In this document: positions 18,513 through 27,210 of the stretch, piece after piece
How the letters are laid out: every line of letters begins with the position of its first letter
How positions within the stretch are numbered: the first letter of the stretch is position 1
Assembly: GCA_019359395.1 (NCBI GenBank)
Contig: JAHHHK010000018.1
Span: 1-64,000, forward strand
DNA: 64,000 bases
Direction of reading: 5' to 3'
DNA from: Komarekiella atlantica HA4396-MV6
GTDB lineage: Bacteria > Cyanobacteriota > Cyanobacteriia > Cyanobacteriales > Nostocaceae
Notes under the pieces: model-generated
Told to the model about the DNA's origin: nothing
What the model saw: the letters and a program-made list of their open reading frames with translations, nothing else
The model's database searches: none
Translations under genes and position numbers: made by a program

Positions 18513-19610
18513 ATGTCAGTTTTAGCAGCGATCGCAGTCTTGGCTGTTTTGATCTTGGTTCACGAGTTGGGACATTTTGTTGCAGCACGTTCTCAAGGCA
18601 TTCTCGTTAACCGTTTTTCTTTGGGTTTTGGCCCAGTTCTTTTTAAGTATCAAGGATCGCAAACCGAATATGCTGTCCGCGCTTTCCCCTTGGGTGGCTT
18701 TGTGGGCTTTCCCGATGATGACCCCGATAGCGATATTCCACCCAATGACCCGAATCTGCTGCGTAACCGTCCAATTTTAGACCGGGCGATCGTTATCAGT
18801 GCCGGAGTAATTGCAAATTTAATATTTGCCTATATGTTGCTGGTGGCTCAGGTTAGTTTCATCGGCGTAGGGCAAGCCAGCCAAAACGGGGTATTAATCC
18901 AACAGCTAGCACCAGAGGTTAGTTCTGTAGCGGCCAAGGCAGGCATTCAGGCAGGAGACGTTATCTTAGCAGCTAATCAAAGAGAATTTGGGAAATCGCT
19001 GCAAGAGATAGAGACTTTAAGAGACATCATTAAAACTAGCCCAGGTAAACCCGTTCAACTAGAAGTTGCCCGTGGCGACCAAAAACTAGCAGTAAATGTG
19101 ATTCCTGAAGCCAAGTCTAATGGAGGTAGTATTGGTATCGGACTTGCTCCCAACGGGAAAGTTGTGCGTCGTCGCGTTACTAATCCAATAGCAGCTTTGA
19201 ATTTTGGTGCTACAGAATTTCAGCGACTTGTGACAACAACTTTTAAAGGTTTTGGGCAACTGATTACCAACTTTGGCGAAACAGCTAGTCAAGTAGCTGG
19301 CCCCATTAAAATTGTGGAAATTGGTGCCAACATTGCCCAAAATGATACAGGTAGTTTGTTCTTTTTTGCAGCACTAATCAGCATTAACTTAGCGATTATT
19401 AACATTTTGCCGCTACCAGCTTTGGATGGGGGACAACTCGCTTTTCTGCTGATTGAAGGTTTGCGCGGTAAGCCCTTGCCCAATCGCATTCAAGAAGGTG
19501 TCATGCAAACTGGTTTAGTGCTACTGTTAGGACTAGGAATTTTTCTGATAGTTAAAGAAACCACCCAACTAACTAGCCAGTTGGAATGGGTGCAAAAATT
19601 GTTGCAATGA
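18513..19610 (+). CDS. rseP: Site-2 membrane metalloprotease RseP
   Basis: This membrane zinc protease performs intramembrane cleavage of regulatory proteins such as anti-sigma factors. The 365 residues show the zinc motif HELGHF in the first span (about 17-22), a central PDZ domain (about 115-190), and the third zinc ligand in NILPLPALDGGQ (about 295-306) followed by the last membrane spans. Length and order match the RseP/MMP family. It lies downstream of serS on the same strand with 140 bases between. Confidence 0.93.
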   Translation: MSVLAAIAVLAVLILVHELGHFVAARSQGILVNRFSLGFGPVLFKYQGSQTEYAVRAFPLGGFVGFPDDDPDSDIPPNDPNLLRNRPILDRAIVISAGVIANLIFAYMLLVAQVSFIGVGQASQNGVLIQQLAPEVSSVAAKAGIQAGDVILAANQREFGKSLQEIETLRDIIKTSPGKPVQLEVARGDQKLAVNVIPEAKSNGGSIGIGLAPNGKVVRRRVTNPIAALNFGATEFQRLVTTTFKGFGQLITNFGETASQVAGPIKIVEIGANIAQNDTGSLFFFAALISINLAIINILPLPALDGGQLAFLLIEGLRGKPLPNRIQEGVMQTGLVLLLGLGIFLIVKETTQLTSQLEWVQKLLQ

Positions 19611-19911
19611 GCCTCTGGCAAAATTTACTTAACACTATCAGGCTGAAGTTATTATCATTACCAGCATTTTTTTAACCTCTAACTTCGTTGCTATCACGCT
19701 TGGGAATTAAGTTCCAAAGCTAATAATAAAACAACCGCCTAGGAATGAATTCCTAGGCTAATAGCAAAAGTCTTCTAAAGAAGACTGAGTTAGGTGGGAA
19801 GTTGGGCTATGAACCGCTGCAATTGATTGCAGGGCGTGTAAGGGTACTGATTGACATTGGTGCAAGTTATCAAAACGAACTCAGTTTTCAAGCATTTTAA
19901 CTAAAAATCCA
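19611..19911. other. Intergenic region with two palindromes
   Basis: About 300 bases between rseP and nth. It contains the near-perfect palindrome CCTAGGAATGAATTCCTAGG near 19739-19758 and, just after, AGTCTTCTAAAGAAGACT. A related sequence lies at about 39.51 kb. These are Nostoc-type dispersed hairpins. No gene is seen. Confidence 0.5.
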
Positions 19912-20580
19912 GTGAGCGTTACCCGTAAATTCCTGTCTAAAAAGCAACGGGCGCTAGAAATTTTAGCTCGTTTGAAACGTCTTTATCCAGACGCAACTTG
20001 CTCTTTAAACTACTCAACGCCGGTGCAACTGCTAGTAGCAACAATTCTCTCGGCCCAGTGTACTGATGAGCGGGTAAATAAAGTGACGCCGGCTTTATTT
20101 AGTCGGTTTCCCGATGCAGCTAGTTTGGCGATCGCGGATTTGGTAGAGTTAGAAAACTTGGTACGTTCGACAGGATTTTATCGCAATAAGGCCAAGAATA
20201 TTCAAGCCGCTTGTCGGATGATTGTTACTGAGTTTGACTCTATCGTCCCCAATCAAATGAAGCAACTGTTGCAGCTTCCAGGTGTGGCACGCAAAACAGC
20301 AAATGTAGTTTTGGCTCATGCTTATGGCATTAATGCTGGGGTAACAGTAGATACTCACGTTAAGCGTCTGAGCGATCGCTTGGGTTTAACTGAGCATACA
20401 GACCCCGTTCGGATTGAGCAAGATTTAATGGAGTTATTGCCACAATCAGATTGGGAAAATTGGTCAATTAGGCTAATTTATCATGGTCGTGCTGTTTGTA
20501 AAGCCCGCTCTCCTGCCTGTGTTGCTTGTGAACTTGCCGATTTATGTCCTGCCGCTAATAAACCAGTGGTAATAGGGTAG
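19912..20580 (+). CDS. nth: Endonuclease III
   Basis: This is a base-excision repair glycosylase/AP lyase for oxidised pyrimidines. The 222 residues show the helix-hairpin-helix LLQLPGVARKTANVVL with the catalytic Lys in ARKTA. The catalytic Asp is in VDTHVKRLSDRLG. A C-terminal 4Fe-4S loop reads CKARSPACVACELADLC, with the standard 6-2-5 spacing. The start is GTG at 19912. Length is normal for the family. Confidence 0.96.
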   Translation: MSVTRKFLSKKQRALEILARLKRLYPDATCSLNYSTPVQLLVATILSAQCTDERVNKVTPALFSRFPDAASLAIADLVELENLVRSTGFYRNKAKNIQAACRMIVTEFDSIVPNQMKQLLQLPGVARKTANVVLAHAYGINAGVTVDTHVKRLSDRLGLTEHTDPVRIEQDLMELLPQSDWENWSIRLIYHGRAVCKARSPACVACELADLCPAANKPVVIG

Positions 20581-20656
20581 AGAACACAAGTAGCCCTAGA
20601 ATTGATGGGGAGACTGTAGAATAGAAAATGCTGTCTTTAAAGAAATTAGAAAATGT

Positions 20657-20959
20657 ATGGCGAAAAAGAGCATGATTGAGCGCGAGAAAAAACGCGCCAA
20701 GTTGGTAGAAAAGTATGCTGACAAGCGGGAAGCTCTGCTGGATGATTTCAAAAGTGCAGAATCTCCGCTAGATAAGCTAGAAATCCACCGACAAATTCAA
20801 CAGCTACCCCGCAATAGTGCCCCCACCCGCCACCGCAATCGTTGCTGGGTAACTGGCCGTTCTAGAGGTGTTTACCGCGATTTTGGGCTATCTCGGAATG
20901 TGCTGCGGGAATGGGCACATGAAGGTCTTTTGCCTGGAGTGGTTAAGTCTAGCTGGTAG
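20657..20959 (+). CDS. rpsN: 30S ribosomal protein S14
   Basis: This is a small-subunit ribosomal protein of the head domain. The 100 residues are the long, zinc-free form, without the CxxC pairs of the short form. They start [16 protein letters not shown] and end with the conserved [20 protein letters not shown] and [11 protein letters not shown]. The gene stands alone rather than in the main ribosomal cluster, as is usual in cyanobacteria. It is preceded by nth, with 76 bases between. Confidence 0.97.
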   Translation: MAKKSMIEREKKRAKLVEKYADKREALLDDFKSAESPLDKLEIHRQIQQLPRNSAPTRHRNRCWVTGRSRGVYRDFGLSRNVLREWAHEGLLPGVVKSSW

Positions 20960-21062
20960 TCATTAGTCATTGGTCATTAGTCATTAGTTTTTGACAAATG
21001 ACAAAGCGCAAAGTCTGATCTAAGGAAGCCTTAGCTCAGAACTTTGTAAGAAAGGACAATAA

Positions 21063-21392
21063 TTATTGACCACAACACTTATCAATTCCCAAACTTTCTA
21101 AGAGTAGATCGCTGACGGCGTTGGCGATCGCAAACTCTCCATAGAAGCTTTTGGAAAAATCAAACGACTGCATCTCTGTGACAATGGCAATTACCAGAGA
21201 ACCTAAGTCGTTTTCTCCTTCCATCCGTTGGCGGACAAAAATCTGTGCTGCGCGTTGGGCAATATTTTGATTGACTGCTTCGGGGATGAATTCTGTATCT
21301 AGCCACCGCAGCAAGCGTTCTTGCAACCATTGACCTTCGAGTTGGGGATTTTCGGGCGGTGGTAAAGTTATGGGTGGGATTGGTTGAGTCAT
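21063..21392 (-). CDS. Conserved-looking small soluble protein
   Basis: The ATG at 21392 gives 109 residues starting MTQPIPPITLPPPENPQLEG. The frame stays open upstream, but that DNA is a low-complexity repeat (variants of GCAGAGGAACGC), so I do not count it as coding. The protein is mainly helical, acidic, and ends in LLLESLGIDKCCGQ, with a Cys pair near the end. I do not recognise a family. It is divergent from aat, with about 140 repeat-filled bases between. Confidence 0.6.
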   Translation of the reverse strand: MTQPIPPITLPPPENPQLEGQWLQERLLRWLDTEFIPEAVNQNIAQRAAQIFVRQRMEGENDLGSLVIAIVTEMQSFDFSKSFYGEFAIANAVSDLLLESLGIDKCCGQ

Positions 21393-21534
21393 GTTTATTA
21401 AACGCAGAGGAACGCTGAGGGAAACGCAGAGAGAAGTATGAGCGGCGGCTTCCGCCGTAGGCATCATAACTTCGGTGGAACGCAGAGAATGACTGTTAGC
21501 AGCAAATTGCGTTTCTTTGGTATTTTTTATATTT
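21392..21534. repeat. Low-complexity dispersed repeat between divergent genes
   Basis: The gap holds repeats built from AACGCAGAGG, AACGCTGAGG and AACGCAGAGAG, with a GGCGGCTTCCGCCG palindrome-like core. This is a common filler in Nostocales genomes. The promoters of both neighbours must lie in or beside it. Confidence 0.5.
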
Positions 21535-22110
21535 ATGCAATATAATATCGCCGCCATTGTTGAGGGTTATGCTCAAGGTTATTTTCTCATGGCTGATGAG
21601 CGCGATCGCCTGAATTGGTACGGAAGTCGCGATCGGACTTTCATACCCTTAGATGAACGGTTTCGCTATCCTAAGTCTTTGCAGCGTGTCCTCAATCAAG
21701 AGCGGTTTACTGTGGCAATTAACCGTGACTTTCAAGCTGTGGTGGCTGGGTGTGCTAACCGCGAAACAACTTGGATTTCAGCAGAATTACAAGAGATTTA
21801 TTGGTTACTTTACCAGAAAGGTTTTGCTTATAGTTTTGAAACTTGGCAGGGTGATGAATTAGCTGGGGGAATTTTAGGGATTGTCATTGGCGGTGCTTTT
21901 ATTGGCGAATCGATGTTTTACCGCATTCCTGAAGGCTCGAAGGTAGCGATGGTAAAGTTGGTAGAAAGATTGCGCCAGAGACAATTTGTATTTTTCGACG
22001 CCCAAATGATGAATCCCCATTTAGAAAGATTTGGTGCTTATCGCGTTGGAGATGCAGAATATCAAACTCTACTTAATAAAGCATTGCAACATCGTTGTTT
22101 ATTAGTATAA
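21535..22110 (+). CDS. aat: Leucyl/phenylalanyl-tRNA-protein transferase
   Basis: The enzyme adds Leu or Phe from tRNA to N-terminal Arg or Lys of proteins, marking them for ClpAP/S degradation. The 191 residues show the family blocks [48 protein letters not shown] and [17 protein letters not shown]. The ATG at 21535 is chosen over a TTG six codons upstream, because the family starts close to this point. The E. coli protein is longer at the N-terminus, but short cyanobacterial forms are usual. Confidence 0.9.
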   Translation: MQYNIAAIVEGYAQGYFLMADERDRLNWYGSRDRTFIPLDERFRYPKSLQRVLNQERFTVAINRDFQAVVAGCANRETTWISAELQEIYWLLYQKGFAYSFETWQGDELAGGILGIVIGGAFIGESMFYRIPEGSKVAMVKLVERLRQRQFVFFDAQMMNPHLERFGAYRVGDAEYQTLLNKALQHRCLLV

Positions 22111-22293
22111 AAAGTTACGATTTTATTAATATTTTTCATCCTTGCTTAAATCGAAAAATTAGTTATTGGCAAGCAGAAAGTGAATCTATCCCTGAACCCA
22201 GCACGCTTCAAATTGCCTGATTAACATTGTTAAACTCTTTGTTAAGACGAATACCACCATGCTGTTCTAAGGATTGGCTATTGGTTGGAAAAG

Positions 22294-22866
22294 TTAGCCC
22301 CAAACCTTATTGAGTTTTAATTCAAACCCTGGAAGTATATCTTCACCTGAAAGCAAACTTGGTGCTTGCAAAACCTCAGTTTGTTGTCCTATACGGTAAA
22401 TCTCTACCCGTGTTCGTTTTGGGTAGATCAACCACCCTAGCTGAACCCCGTTATTCATATATTCCTGCATCTTGGTTTGCAGGGTTTCTAAATCATCGCT
22501 ACTTGAGAGCAATTCCACAACAAAATCTGGTGCAATTGGTGAGAACTCGTATCGTTGCTGTTCTTCGGTGAGGCTGTTCCAGCGATCGCTTCTAATCCAA
22601 GCAGCATCAGGCGATCGTATTGCACCATTAGGCAGAGTGAAGCCTGTAGAGGAGTCAAAGACAACACCAAGCTCTGTACTTTCATTCCAGTTCCACAACT
22701 GCGCTGTCAGTCCAGAGTTTTGTTTCCCAGTCCAAGAGTGAGTTGGTGACATGGCTATGACTTCTCCAGCAGCAGTTAGTTCCAGGCGCAAGTCTTGATT
22801 GGCTTGGCAAATATCCCAAAACTTTTCGTGGGTGATGCTTGGGATTTTAATTGCTAGAGTAGTCAT
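22294..22866 (-). CDS. Uma2 family (DUF820) PD-(D/E)XK endonuclease-like protein
   Basis: The 190-residue protein belongs to the Uma2/DUF820 family, very abundant in cyanobacteria and predicted to be nucleases with a PD-(D/E)XK fold. Visible motifs are ELTAAGEVIAMSPTHSWTG, the SPDAAWI strand, PDFVVELLSSSDD with the catalytic Asp and Glu, and the GVQLGWLIYP strand. No partner gene is evident. Members are often found near repeats and selfish DNA. The cellular role is unknown. Confidence 0.88.
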   Translation of the reverse strand: MTTLAIKIPSITHEKFWDICQANQDLRLELTAAGEVIAMSPTHSWTGKQNSGLTAQLWNWNESTELGVVFDSSTGFTLPNGAIRSPDAAWIRSDRWNSLTEEQQRYEFSPIAPDFVVELLSSSDDLETLQTKMQEYMNNGVQLGWLIYPKRTRVEIYRIGQQTEVLQAPSLLSGEDILPGFELKLNKVWG

Positions 22867-23195
22867 AATTTGCCTTCCTATTCCCTAGCTTCAGCAATTC
22901 TATGATTGTGCAGTAATCACAGCATAACTTAACTCTAAACACCCCAGTGTCACGAGCAAACTAACACTGCGTTTTTTCTTTAGCAACTAGGATAAGACTA
23001 ACCCGTTTGTCTTTATCGTTGTAGCTGTAAATGGTGCGATCGCTAATCTTAAACACTTCTACCATCAGAAGTGCCATCGCTCCATTTTCTTGATGCTCAC
23101 AATGTGGAGAAGCATCACGTTAATTTGTAAGAAGTGATGTAAGGAGCGCCTACCTTACATATACTGGGTTAAAGAATATCGCCGAGTGAAACCGG
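22867..23195. other. Intergenic region with gene remnant and hairpin
   Basis: About 330 bases. On the minus strand it holds a decayed copy of the end of a DUF3598-like gene (22961-23077). At 23137-23160 there is a hairpin with arms ATGTAAGG and CCTTACAT and an 8-base loop, about 35 bases before the DUF433 start. Confidence 0.5.
22961..23077 (-). pseudogene. Remnant of a DUF3598-like gene (C-terminal end)
   Basis: A 38-codon frame on the minus strand reads ...DRTIYSYNDKDKRVSLILVA... and ends at TAG 22961. It matches the last residues of the DUF3598 protein at 23417-24226, RMIRSYNDKGEWVSLTLVTE. The rest of the gene is absent. This suggests a past tandem duplicate that decayed, with the DUF433 gene now between the two copies. 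Confidence 0.6.
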
Positions 23196-23408
23196 ATGTC
23201 AGACTTACTTGAAAGAATTACAGTTAATCCCAAACAGTGCGGTGGTCGTCCTTGTATTCGGGGTATGAGAATTCGGGTATCAGATGTACTCGACTTGTTT
23301 GCGGCTGGACTGAGTGCCGAACAAATCCTAGAAGAAATGCCCGATCTTGAGGCGGATGATCTCAAAGCAGCACTGTTGAAATCAGCGGGAATTAGCAGCA
23401 CAGACTAA
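23196..23408 (+). CDS. DUF433 family (VapB-like) antitoxin, orphan
   Basis: The 70-residue protein shows the DUF433 pattern: ITVNPKQCGGRPCIRGMRI, then SDVLDLFAAGLSAEQILEEM and LEADDLKAALL. DUF433 proteins are helix-turn-helix antitoxins usually paired with DUF5615 PIN-like toxins, as at 60379-60938 in this window. No toxin gene lies on either side here: the DUF3598 gene converges nine bases away. It may be a relic, may act in trans, or may be an independent regulator. Confidence 0.82.
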   Translation: MSDLLERITVNPKQCGGRPCIRGMRIRVSDVLDLFAAGLSAEQILEEMPDLEADDLKAALLKSAGISSTD

Positions 23409-23416
23409 CAAATTCC

Positions 23417-24226
23417 TTACCTCCTTTCTTCAGTAACTAATGTCAGACTGACCCATTCGCCTTTGTCGTTGTAGCTGCGAATCATCCGCTGGCGAAGGTT
23501 TGGCTGGATTAACCAACCCGCTTCCAAGAATAAAGGTTGACGTAATTGCACTTTGAGGGGAGAGGTTGCAGAAGCGCCATCAGGTAACAGTAAGACTTGC
23601 ACCTGTTTTTGCGGATCTTGGTCAAAAAGGATGATAGAGCCTTTGATGGTAGCAGTTGAGGTAATTGTCCGATCGCCAAAAGAGGTACTTTGAATTAATC
23701 GCCCAGCGTCATCAAGTTGTAATTGCAGAGTTGTAGAGTAAGTATCAGGCGATCGCCAATCTGGATATATTGTTACTGCTTTACCTTGCCATTCTCCCAA
23801 CAAGTCGTCTACCTGCAAGGGTGGACGTTCTACTTTTTCTGTTCCAGCTAAATGTTCTCGAATTAGAGTTAGTGCATTTAGATGACCGTTTTTATCAAAC
23901 AGTTGTACTAGACGTAAGCGGTGATTCTCATGAATCAAAGCCAGTTCTGCACCGAATTCCGAAAATGGGCCTAGCTGAATTAAACCTTCAGAAAATGCCC
24001 CATTTTCAAAAAACAAGATACTTCGCCCCAGAGAGCTATACTCTAAAACCAAATCATCTCGTCCCGAACGACACAGAGTTAAGCGTACTGTCTGGTTATT
24101 GTTCAAACCTTCTAGGGATAAGCGGCTAGGAACATCTTTCAAAAGTGTACCTTGGGGAGAAAAGTTAGTGAATGATCCTTCCCATACGCCGAGATTTTGC
24201 AGAAAACATTCCCATTGAGATTTCAT
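23417..24226 (-). CDS. DUF3598 family protein
   Basis: The ATG at 24226 (MKSQWECFLQNLGVWEGSF) is chosen because AGGA lies about nine bases before it. The longer frame adds residues encoded by repeat DNA. The 269 residues form two beta-rich halves. Each starts with a WEG/WQG motif (GVWEGSFTNF and LLGEWQGKAVTIYPDW), suggesting two lipocalin-like barrels, as in DUF3598 proteins of cyanobacteria and plastids. Function unknown. A remnant of a second copy lies at 22961-23077. ftsX lies upstream on the same strand. Confidence 0.75.
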   Translation of the reverse strand: MKSQWECFLQNLGVWEGSFTNFSPQGTLLKDVPSRLSLEGLNNNQTVRLTLCRSGRDDLVLEYSSLGRSILFFENGAFSEGLIQLGPFSEFGAELALIHENHRLRLVQLFDKNGHLNALTLIREHLAGTEKVERPPLQVDDLLGEWQGKAVTIYPDWRSPDTYSTTLQLQLDDAGRLIQSTSFGDRTITSTATIKGSIILFDQDPQKQVQVLLLPDGASATSPLKVQLRQPLFLEAGWLIQPNLRQRMIRSYNDKGEWVSLTLVTEERR

Positions 24227-24284
24227 AGTGATTTTATCCTTTGTCACTAGTAATTTGTCCTTTGCAATGACCAATGATTAATGA

Positions 24285-25187
24285 CTAACCCTTAGCAAAA
24301 CGCCGGACAGCAAATAAGCTTCCCATTAATCCTACAGCTGCACCAAAGCTCAAGAGAATCAGGGGGAGTTGTAAAATTTGTGCTGGAGTGAGTTGTACCC
24401 CGTTGGTAATAACTTGGATAAACTCAGGTTGCTTGGCTAGCAACCTACCCAAGAATTGTTGAATAACAGAAATGAAACTCCAAGCGATCGCACCACCAAC
24501 TAAGCCAAAAGCAATTCCTTGTAAAATAAATGGGAGATAAATCCAAACGGAAGTTGCTCCCACTAGTTGCATAATTTCAATTTCCTGGCGTCGTGCCATG
24601 ACGATCAAGCGTATTGTGGTGGTAGTAACTGCGATCGCAGTTAAAGTCAAAATGATCGTAATTGTCAAAGTAATCTTGTTTAGACCTTGGTGCAATTGGG
24701 CAATGCGTTTGACTGCTTCATCTATATATTGCACCGCATCAACTCCTGGCAACTTAGCCAAATTCGTCGCTAAGGTTGGTACAACTTGAGAATTACGCGC
24801 TTTCACCTTCATCTCGTCAACTAGAGGATTCTCCTCTAGCTGCTGGGTAGCACCTTCGATATCCGAAATGCCCATTTCTTTAACTAACTTAGCCCAAGCT
24901 TGCTCTTTAGGAATGGTTTGCATCGTGGCTACCTCTGACATTTTTGCTATCAGTGGTTCAATGATTTCGGCTCGCGTACCCGGTTCGAGATAAACTGATA
25001 CTTCCAATTGACTACCGAACTGATTAAGGAGTTTTTCTACTTGCCAGGAGGTTTGCAAACTCAAACCGAATAAAAATAGTAATACCGTTACAGTACTAAC
25101 AGCAGCCCAATTCATCCAACCGCCCCGCATTAAACCCAGGAAAGTTTCTTTGAGCAAGTAATCAAGTTTCGTAAGAGATTTAAACAT
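24285..25187 (-). CDS. ftsX: Cell division protein FtsX
   Basis: FtsX is the membrane subunit of the FtsEX complex, which controls peptidoglycan hydrolases at the division site. The 300 residues have a cytoplasmic start, a first membrane span (about 27-46) and a large extracytoplasmic loop (about 47-165) with the ECD-type sequence EVSVYLEPGTRAEIIEPLI. Three further spans lie at about 172-195, 220-245 and 268-292. The ATPase gene ftsE is not in the window. Length and topology match the family. Confidence 0.93.
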   Translation of the reverse strand: MFKSLTKLDYLLKETFLGLMRGGWMNWAAVSTVTVLLFLFGLSLQTSWQVEKLLNQFGSQLEVSVYLEPGTRAEIIEPLIAKMSEVATMQTIPKEQAWAKLVKEMGISDIEGATQQLEENPLVDEMKVKARNSQVVPTLATNLAKLPGVDAVQYIDEAVKRIAQLHQGLNKITLTITIILTLTAIAVTTTTIRLIVMARRQEIEIMQLVGATSVWIYLPFILQGIAFGLVGGAIAWSFISVIQQFLGRLLAKQPEFIQVITNGVQLTPAQILQLPLILLSFGAAVGLMGSLFAVRRFAKG

Positions 25188-26178
25188 AGATCACCTTAAA
25201 ACTTAAAACTTAGCGCTTTAGCGTTAAGTTCTAAGTTTGCGTATTTGCGTGGAATAACACCACTATTTATACTCGACCAAAGTAGAGTTCGTGTATTTTT
25301 GCTCCAGGTAGAAGAATGTATTCCAGAACTTACGCACTCAGATCCCCCAACCCCCTTAAAAAGGGGGCTTTATAAATTCCCCTCTTTTGAAGGGGAGCCA
25401 GCGCGCGGTCTTCTCTACTTTGAGGCTGCGCCAAGGGGGTTTCCCCGCCACTCCCCACAACGGATAGCGCAGCGTAAAGCCTTCTCTTCGAGAGGCTTGT
25501 CTGCGACACGCTGCGCGATCGCCAACGGCATGGCTTCTCTACTTTGAGGCTGCGCCAACGCTGAGAGCTAGTCTTGTCTGCGACACGCTCTCAGCGAACG
25601 AGCGTCGGCAACCTCCGCAAGGGGGTGGCTCCCCATGAGCGACTAGCGTGGGCTAGAGGGGATCTAGGTTTCAGCCTTCAGTGCGTAAGTCCTATCTATA
25701 TTCTTGTTTCTGAGCAGTTTTAACTTGAAAATTCGATGCAAGTAGGTTCCATTGGGGTTCTGCTAAATCAGTCACTTAACCAAGGCTGTTCGCATTTGTT
25801 GATATAGAGTGCGTGCTTCTACTGCATTCATGAAAACTTAAATTTTTTACATTGACTTGCTGACAGTAAAGAAAGCGCAACGTGGACGATAAACTATAGC
25901 GGTTCTCGTTTGAGTGAGGTATCACGTACGAACGTCTGTGTTTCACTGCTATATTTGGGCTTTTATGGAAACCATATCAAACACTCCATCCCTTGTGGAT
26001 AGAGTTTTTGAGCATCGGGAATCAGGTAGAGTTTGTCGCTCCTCTACGACTACCTAAAAGCTTAGTATATGGGGCAAGTCAGAAAATGCTATTAAGGAGA
26101 TTGTTGCATCTCAACTGGGGTCTAACTGAGATTGATAGAATTAAAGTAGGAATTTTCACAATTTAGCTATCAAGAATC
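25188..26178. other. Long intergenic region rich in repeats
   Basis: Almost 1 kb between divergently read ftsX and def. The part at 25328-25690 is a repeat block framed by 11-bp inverted ends (listed separately). The part at 25692-26178 is AT-richer with scattered short repeats and includes the def promoter. The open frame across 25245-25547 is made of repeats and is not a gene. No RNA gene is seen. Confidence 0.5.
25328..25690. repeat. MITE-like block with terminal inverted repeats
   Basis: Perfect 11-bp inverted ends ACTTACGCACT (25328-25338) and AGTGCGTAAGT (25680-25690) frame 363 bases. Inside the ends lie CAGATCCCCC and its near complement GGGGATCTAG, so the inverted repeat extends imperfectly. 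The interior contains a CCCCCTTAAAAAGGGGG hairpin, two copies of the repeat with core CTACTTTGAGGCTGCG (25410-25433 and 25534-25557) and two TCTGCGACACGCT copies. There is no coding capacity. It looks like a non-autonomous element that collected nested repeats. Confidence 0.55.
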
Positions 26179-26742
26179 ATGCCCTCGGAAATTGCTGTAG
26201 AAAAAACAAAGTTAAAAAATCCGCCTTTGGAGCTTCACTATTTAGGCGATCGCGTATTGCGTCAAGCTGCAAAGCGAGTTGCGAAAGTAGATGACGAAAT
26301 TCGCCAACTGGTGCGCGAAATGCTGCAAACCATGTACAGCAAAGATGGCATTGGTTTAGCTGCACCCCAAGTGGGAATTCATAAACAACTAATTGTCATC
26401 GACCTAGAACCAGACAACGCAGTGAATCAGCCTTTGGTGCTGATTAACCCTACAATTAAACAGGTTAGCCGCGATATTAGCGTTGCTCAAGAAGGGTGTT
26501 TGAGCATTCCTAATGTTTACATGGATGTGAAGCGTCCTGAAGTTGTAGAAATTGCCTACAAAGATGAGTATGGCCGTCCCCGGACATTAAAAGCTAATGA
26601 TCTGCTAGGTCGCTGTATTCAACATGAGATGGATCACCTTAATGGGGTGGTATTTGTAGATCGTGTAGAAAATTCCTTGACTTTGGCACAAGAGTTATCT
26701 AAAAATGGCTTCTCGTATCAAGCGGTGAAACCAGTAGCATAG
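26179..26742 (+). CDS. def: Peptide deformylase
   Basis: The metalloenzyme removes the formyl group from the N-terminal Met of new proteins. The 187 residues show the three signature motifs: GIGLAAPQVG, EGCLSIP with the metal-binding Cys, and QHEMDHLNG with the two metal-binding His and catalytic Glu. Length is normal. The next gene starts 12 bases downstream, so the two probably form an operon that ends at the strong hairpin at 26973-27020. Confidence 0.96.
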   Translation: MPSEIAVEKTKLKNPPLELHYLGDRVLRQAAKRVAKVDDEIRQLVREMLQTMYSKDGIGLAAPQVGIHKQLIVIDLEPDNAVNQPLVLINPTIKQVSRDISVAQEGCLSIPNVYMDVKRPEVVEIAYKDEYGRPRTLKANDLLGRCIQHEMDHLNGVVFVDRVENSLTLAQELSKNGFSYQAVKPVA

Positions 26743-26754
26743 GGTGGTCTAATA

Positions 26755-26958
26755 GTGTATCTAACTCCAAAAAGCGGTTTGTTTCTAGGTGGTTCTTGTG
26801 TAAGTGCGATCGCGGCCGTAGGTTCAATTTTTGAACTCAGTTACGGACAACCAGATTTGGGCGTCCAAGTTACTGCGATTATCCTGGGATTGAGCATTCC
26901 ACTCACAGGATTATTTTTCTTTGCCGCAGTGAGGGATGCAAGGGCTAACATTAAGTAA
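26755..26958 (+). CDS. Small two-span membrane protein downstream of def
   Basis: A GTG at 26755 starts a 67-residue product with two hydrophobic segments: about 8-27 and 37-59. They are separated by a short loop (LSYGQPDLG), and the tail is RDARANIK. The spacing of 12 bases from def and the shared terminator support an operon. I recognise no named domain. The function is unknown. Confidence 0.65.
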   Translation: MYLTPKSGLFLGGSCVSAIAAVGSIFELSYGQPDLGVQVTAIILGLSIPLTGLFFFAAVRDARANIK

Positions 26959-26972
26959 GCATCAGGTACATA

Positions 26973-27030
26973 AAAAGGTAAAGGGATGAAGAAAAAAGTA
27001 AATTCATCTTTTTACCTTTTATTTTTTTAT
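26973..27030 (+). terminator. Intrinsic terminator of the def operon
   Basis: An 18-bp stem, 26973-26990 with 27003-27020, pairs fully when two G-U wobbles are allowed (arms begin AAAAGGTAAAGGG and end TTTACCTTTT). A 12-base loop separates the arms and a T-rich run (ATTTTTTTAT) follows. It sits directly after the small membrane protein gene. Confidence 0.85.
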
Positions 27031-27113
27031 CTAGCGTTTCCTAATCTGCTGAGGTACTAACTCATCTGTGTTTATCCGTGTTCACACCGAAGTTCAGATG
27101 CCTGTCTTGAAAA

Positions 27114-27147
27114 GCTTCCGCCGTTGGCGTAGCCCGTCGGCGGAAGC
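27114..27147. repeat. Dispersed inverted repeat
   Basis: The arms GCTTCCGCCG (27114-27123) and CGGCGGAAGC (27138-27147) are perfect inverted copies around TTGGCGTAGCCCGT. Similar GCGTAGCC sequences occur near 50.03 and 61.07 kb. It is a common type of mobile hairpin in Nostocales and does not look like a terminator. Confidence 0.6.
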
Positions 27148-27210
27148 CGCCGCCCCGACTTCTCTCTGTAGTTAATTACTTCTTTCTATACCTCACTGAA
27201 GTGAGAAATG

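Noticed and set aside
21393-21557. N-terminal extension of the small protein at 21063-21392
   Set aside because: The extension is encoded by low-complexity repeat DNA and overlaps the aat start on the other strand.
25245-25547. Plus-strand open frame of 100 codons upstream of def
   Set aside because: It is composed of dispersed repeats inside the MITE-like block, with no family-like residues and no ribosome-binding site.
25780-25835. Minus-strand 19-codon frame (MNAVEARTLYQQMRTALVK)
   Set aside because: It looks protein-like but is too short, without a ribosome-binding site, and no related gene is visible in the window.
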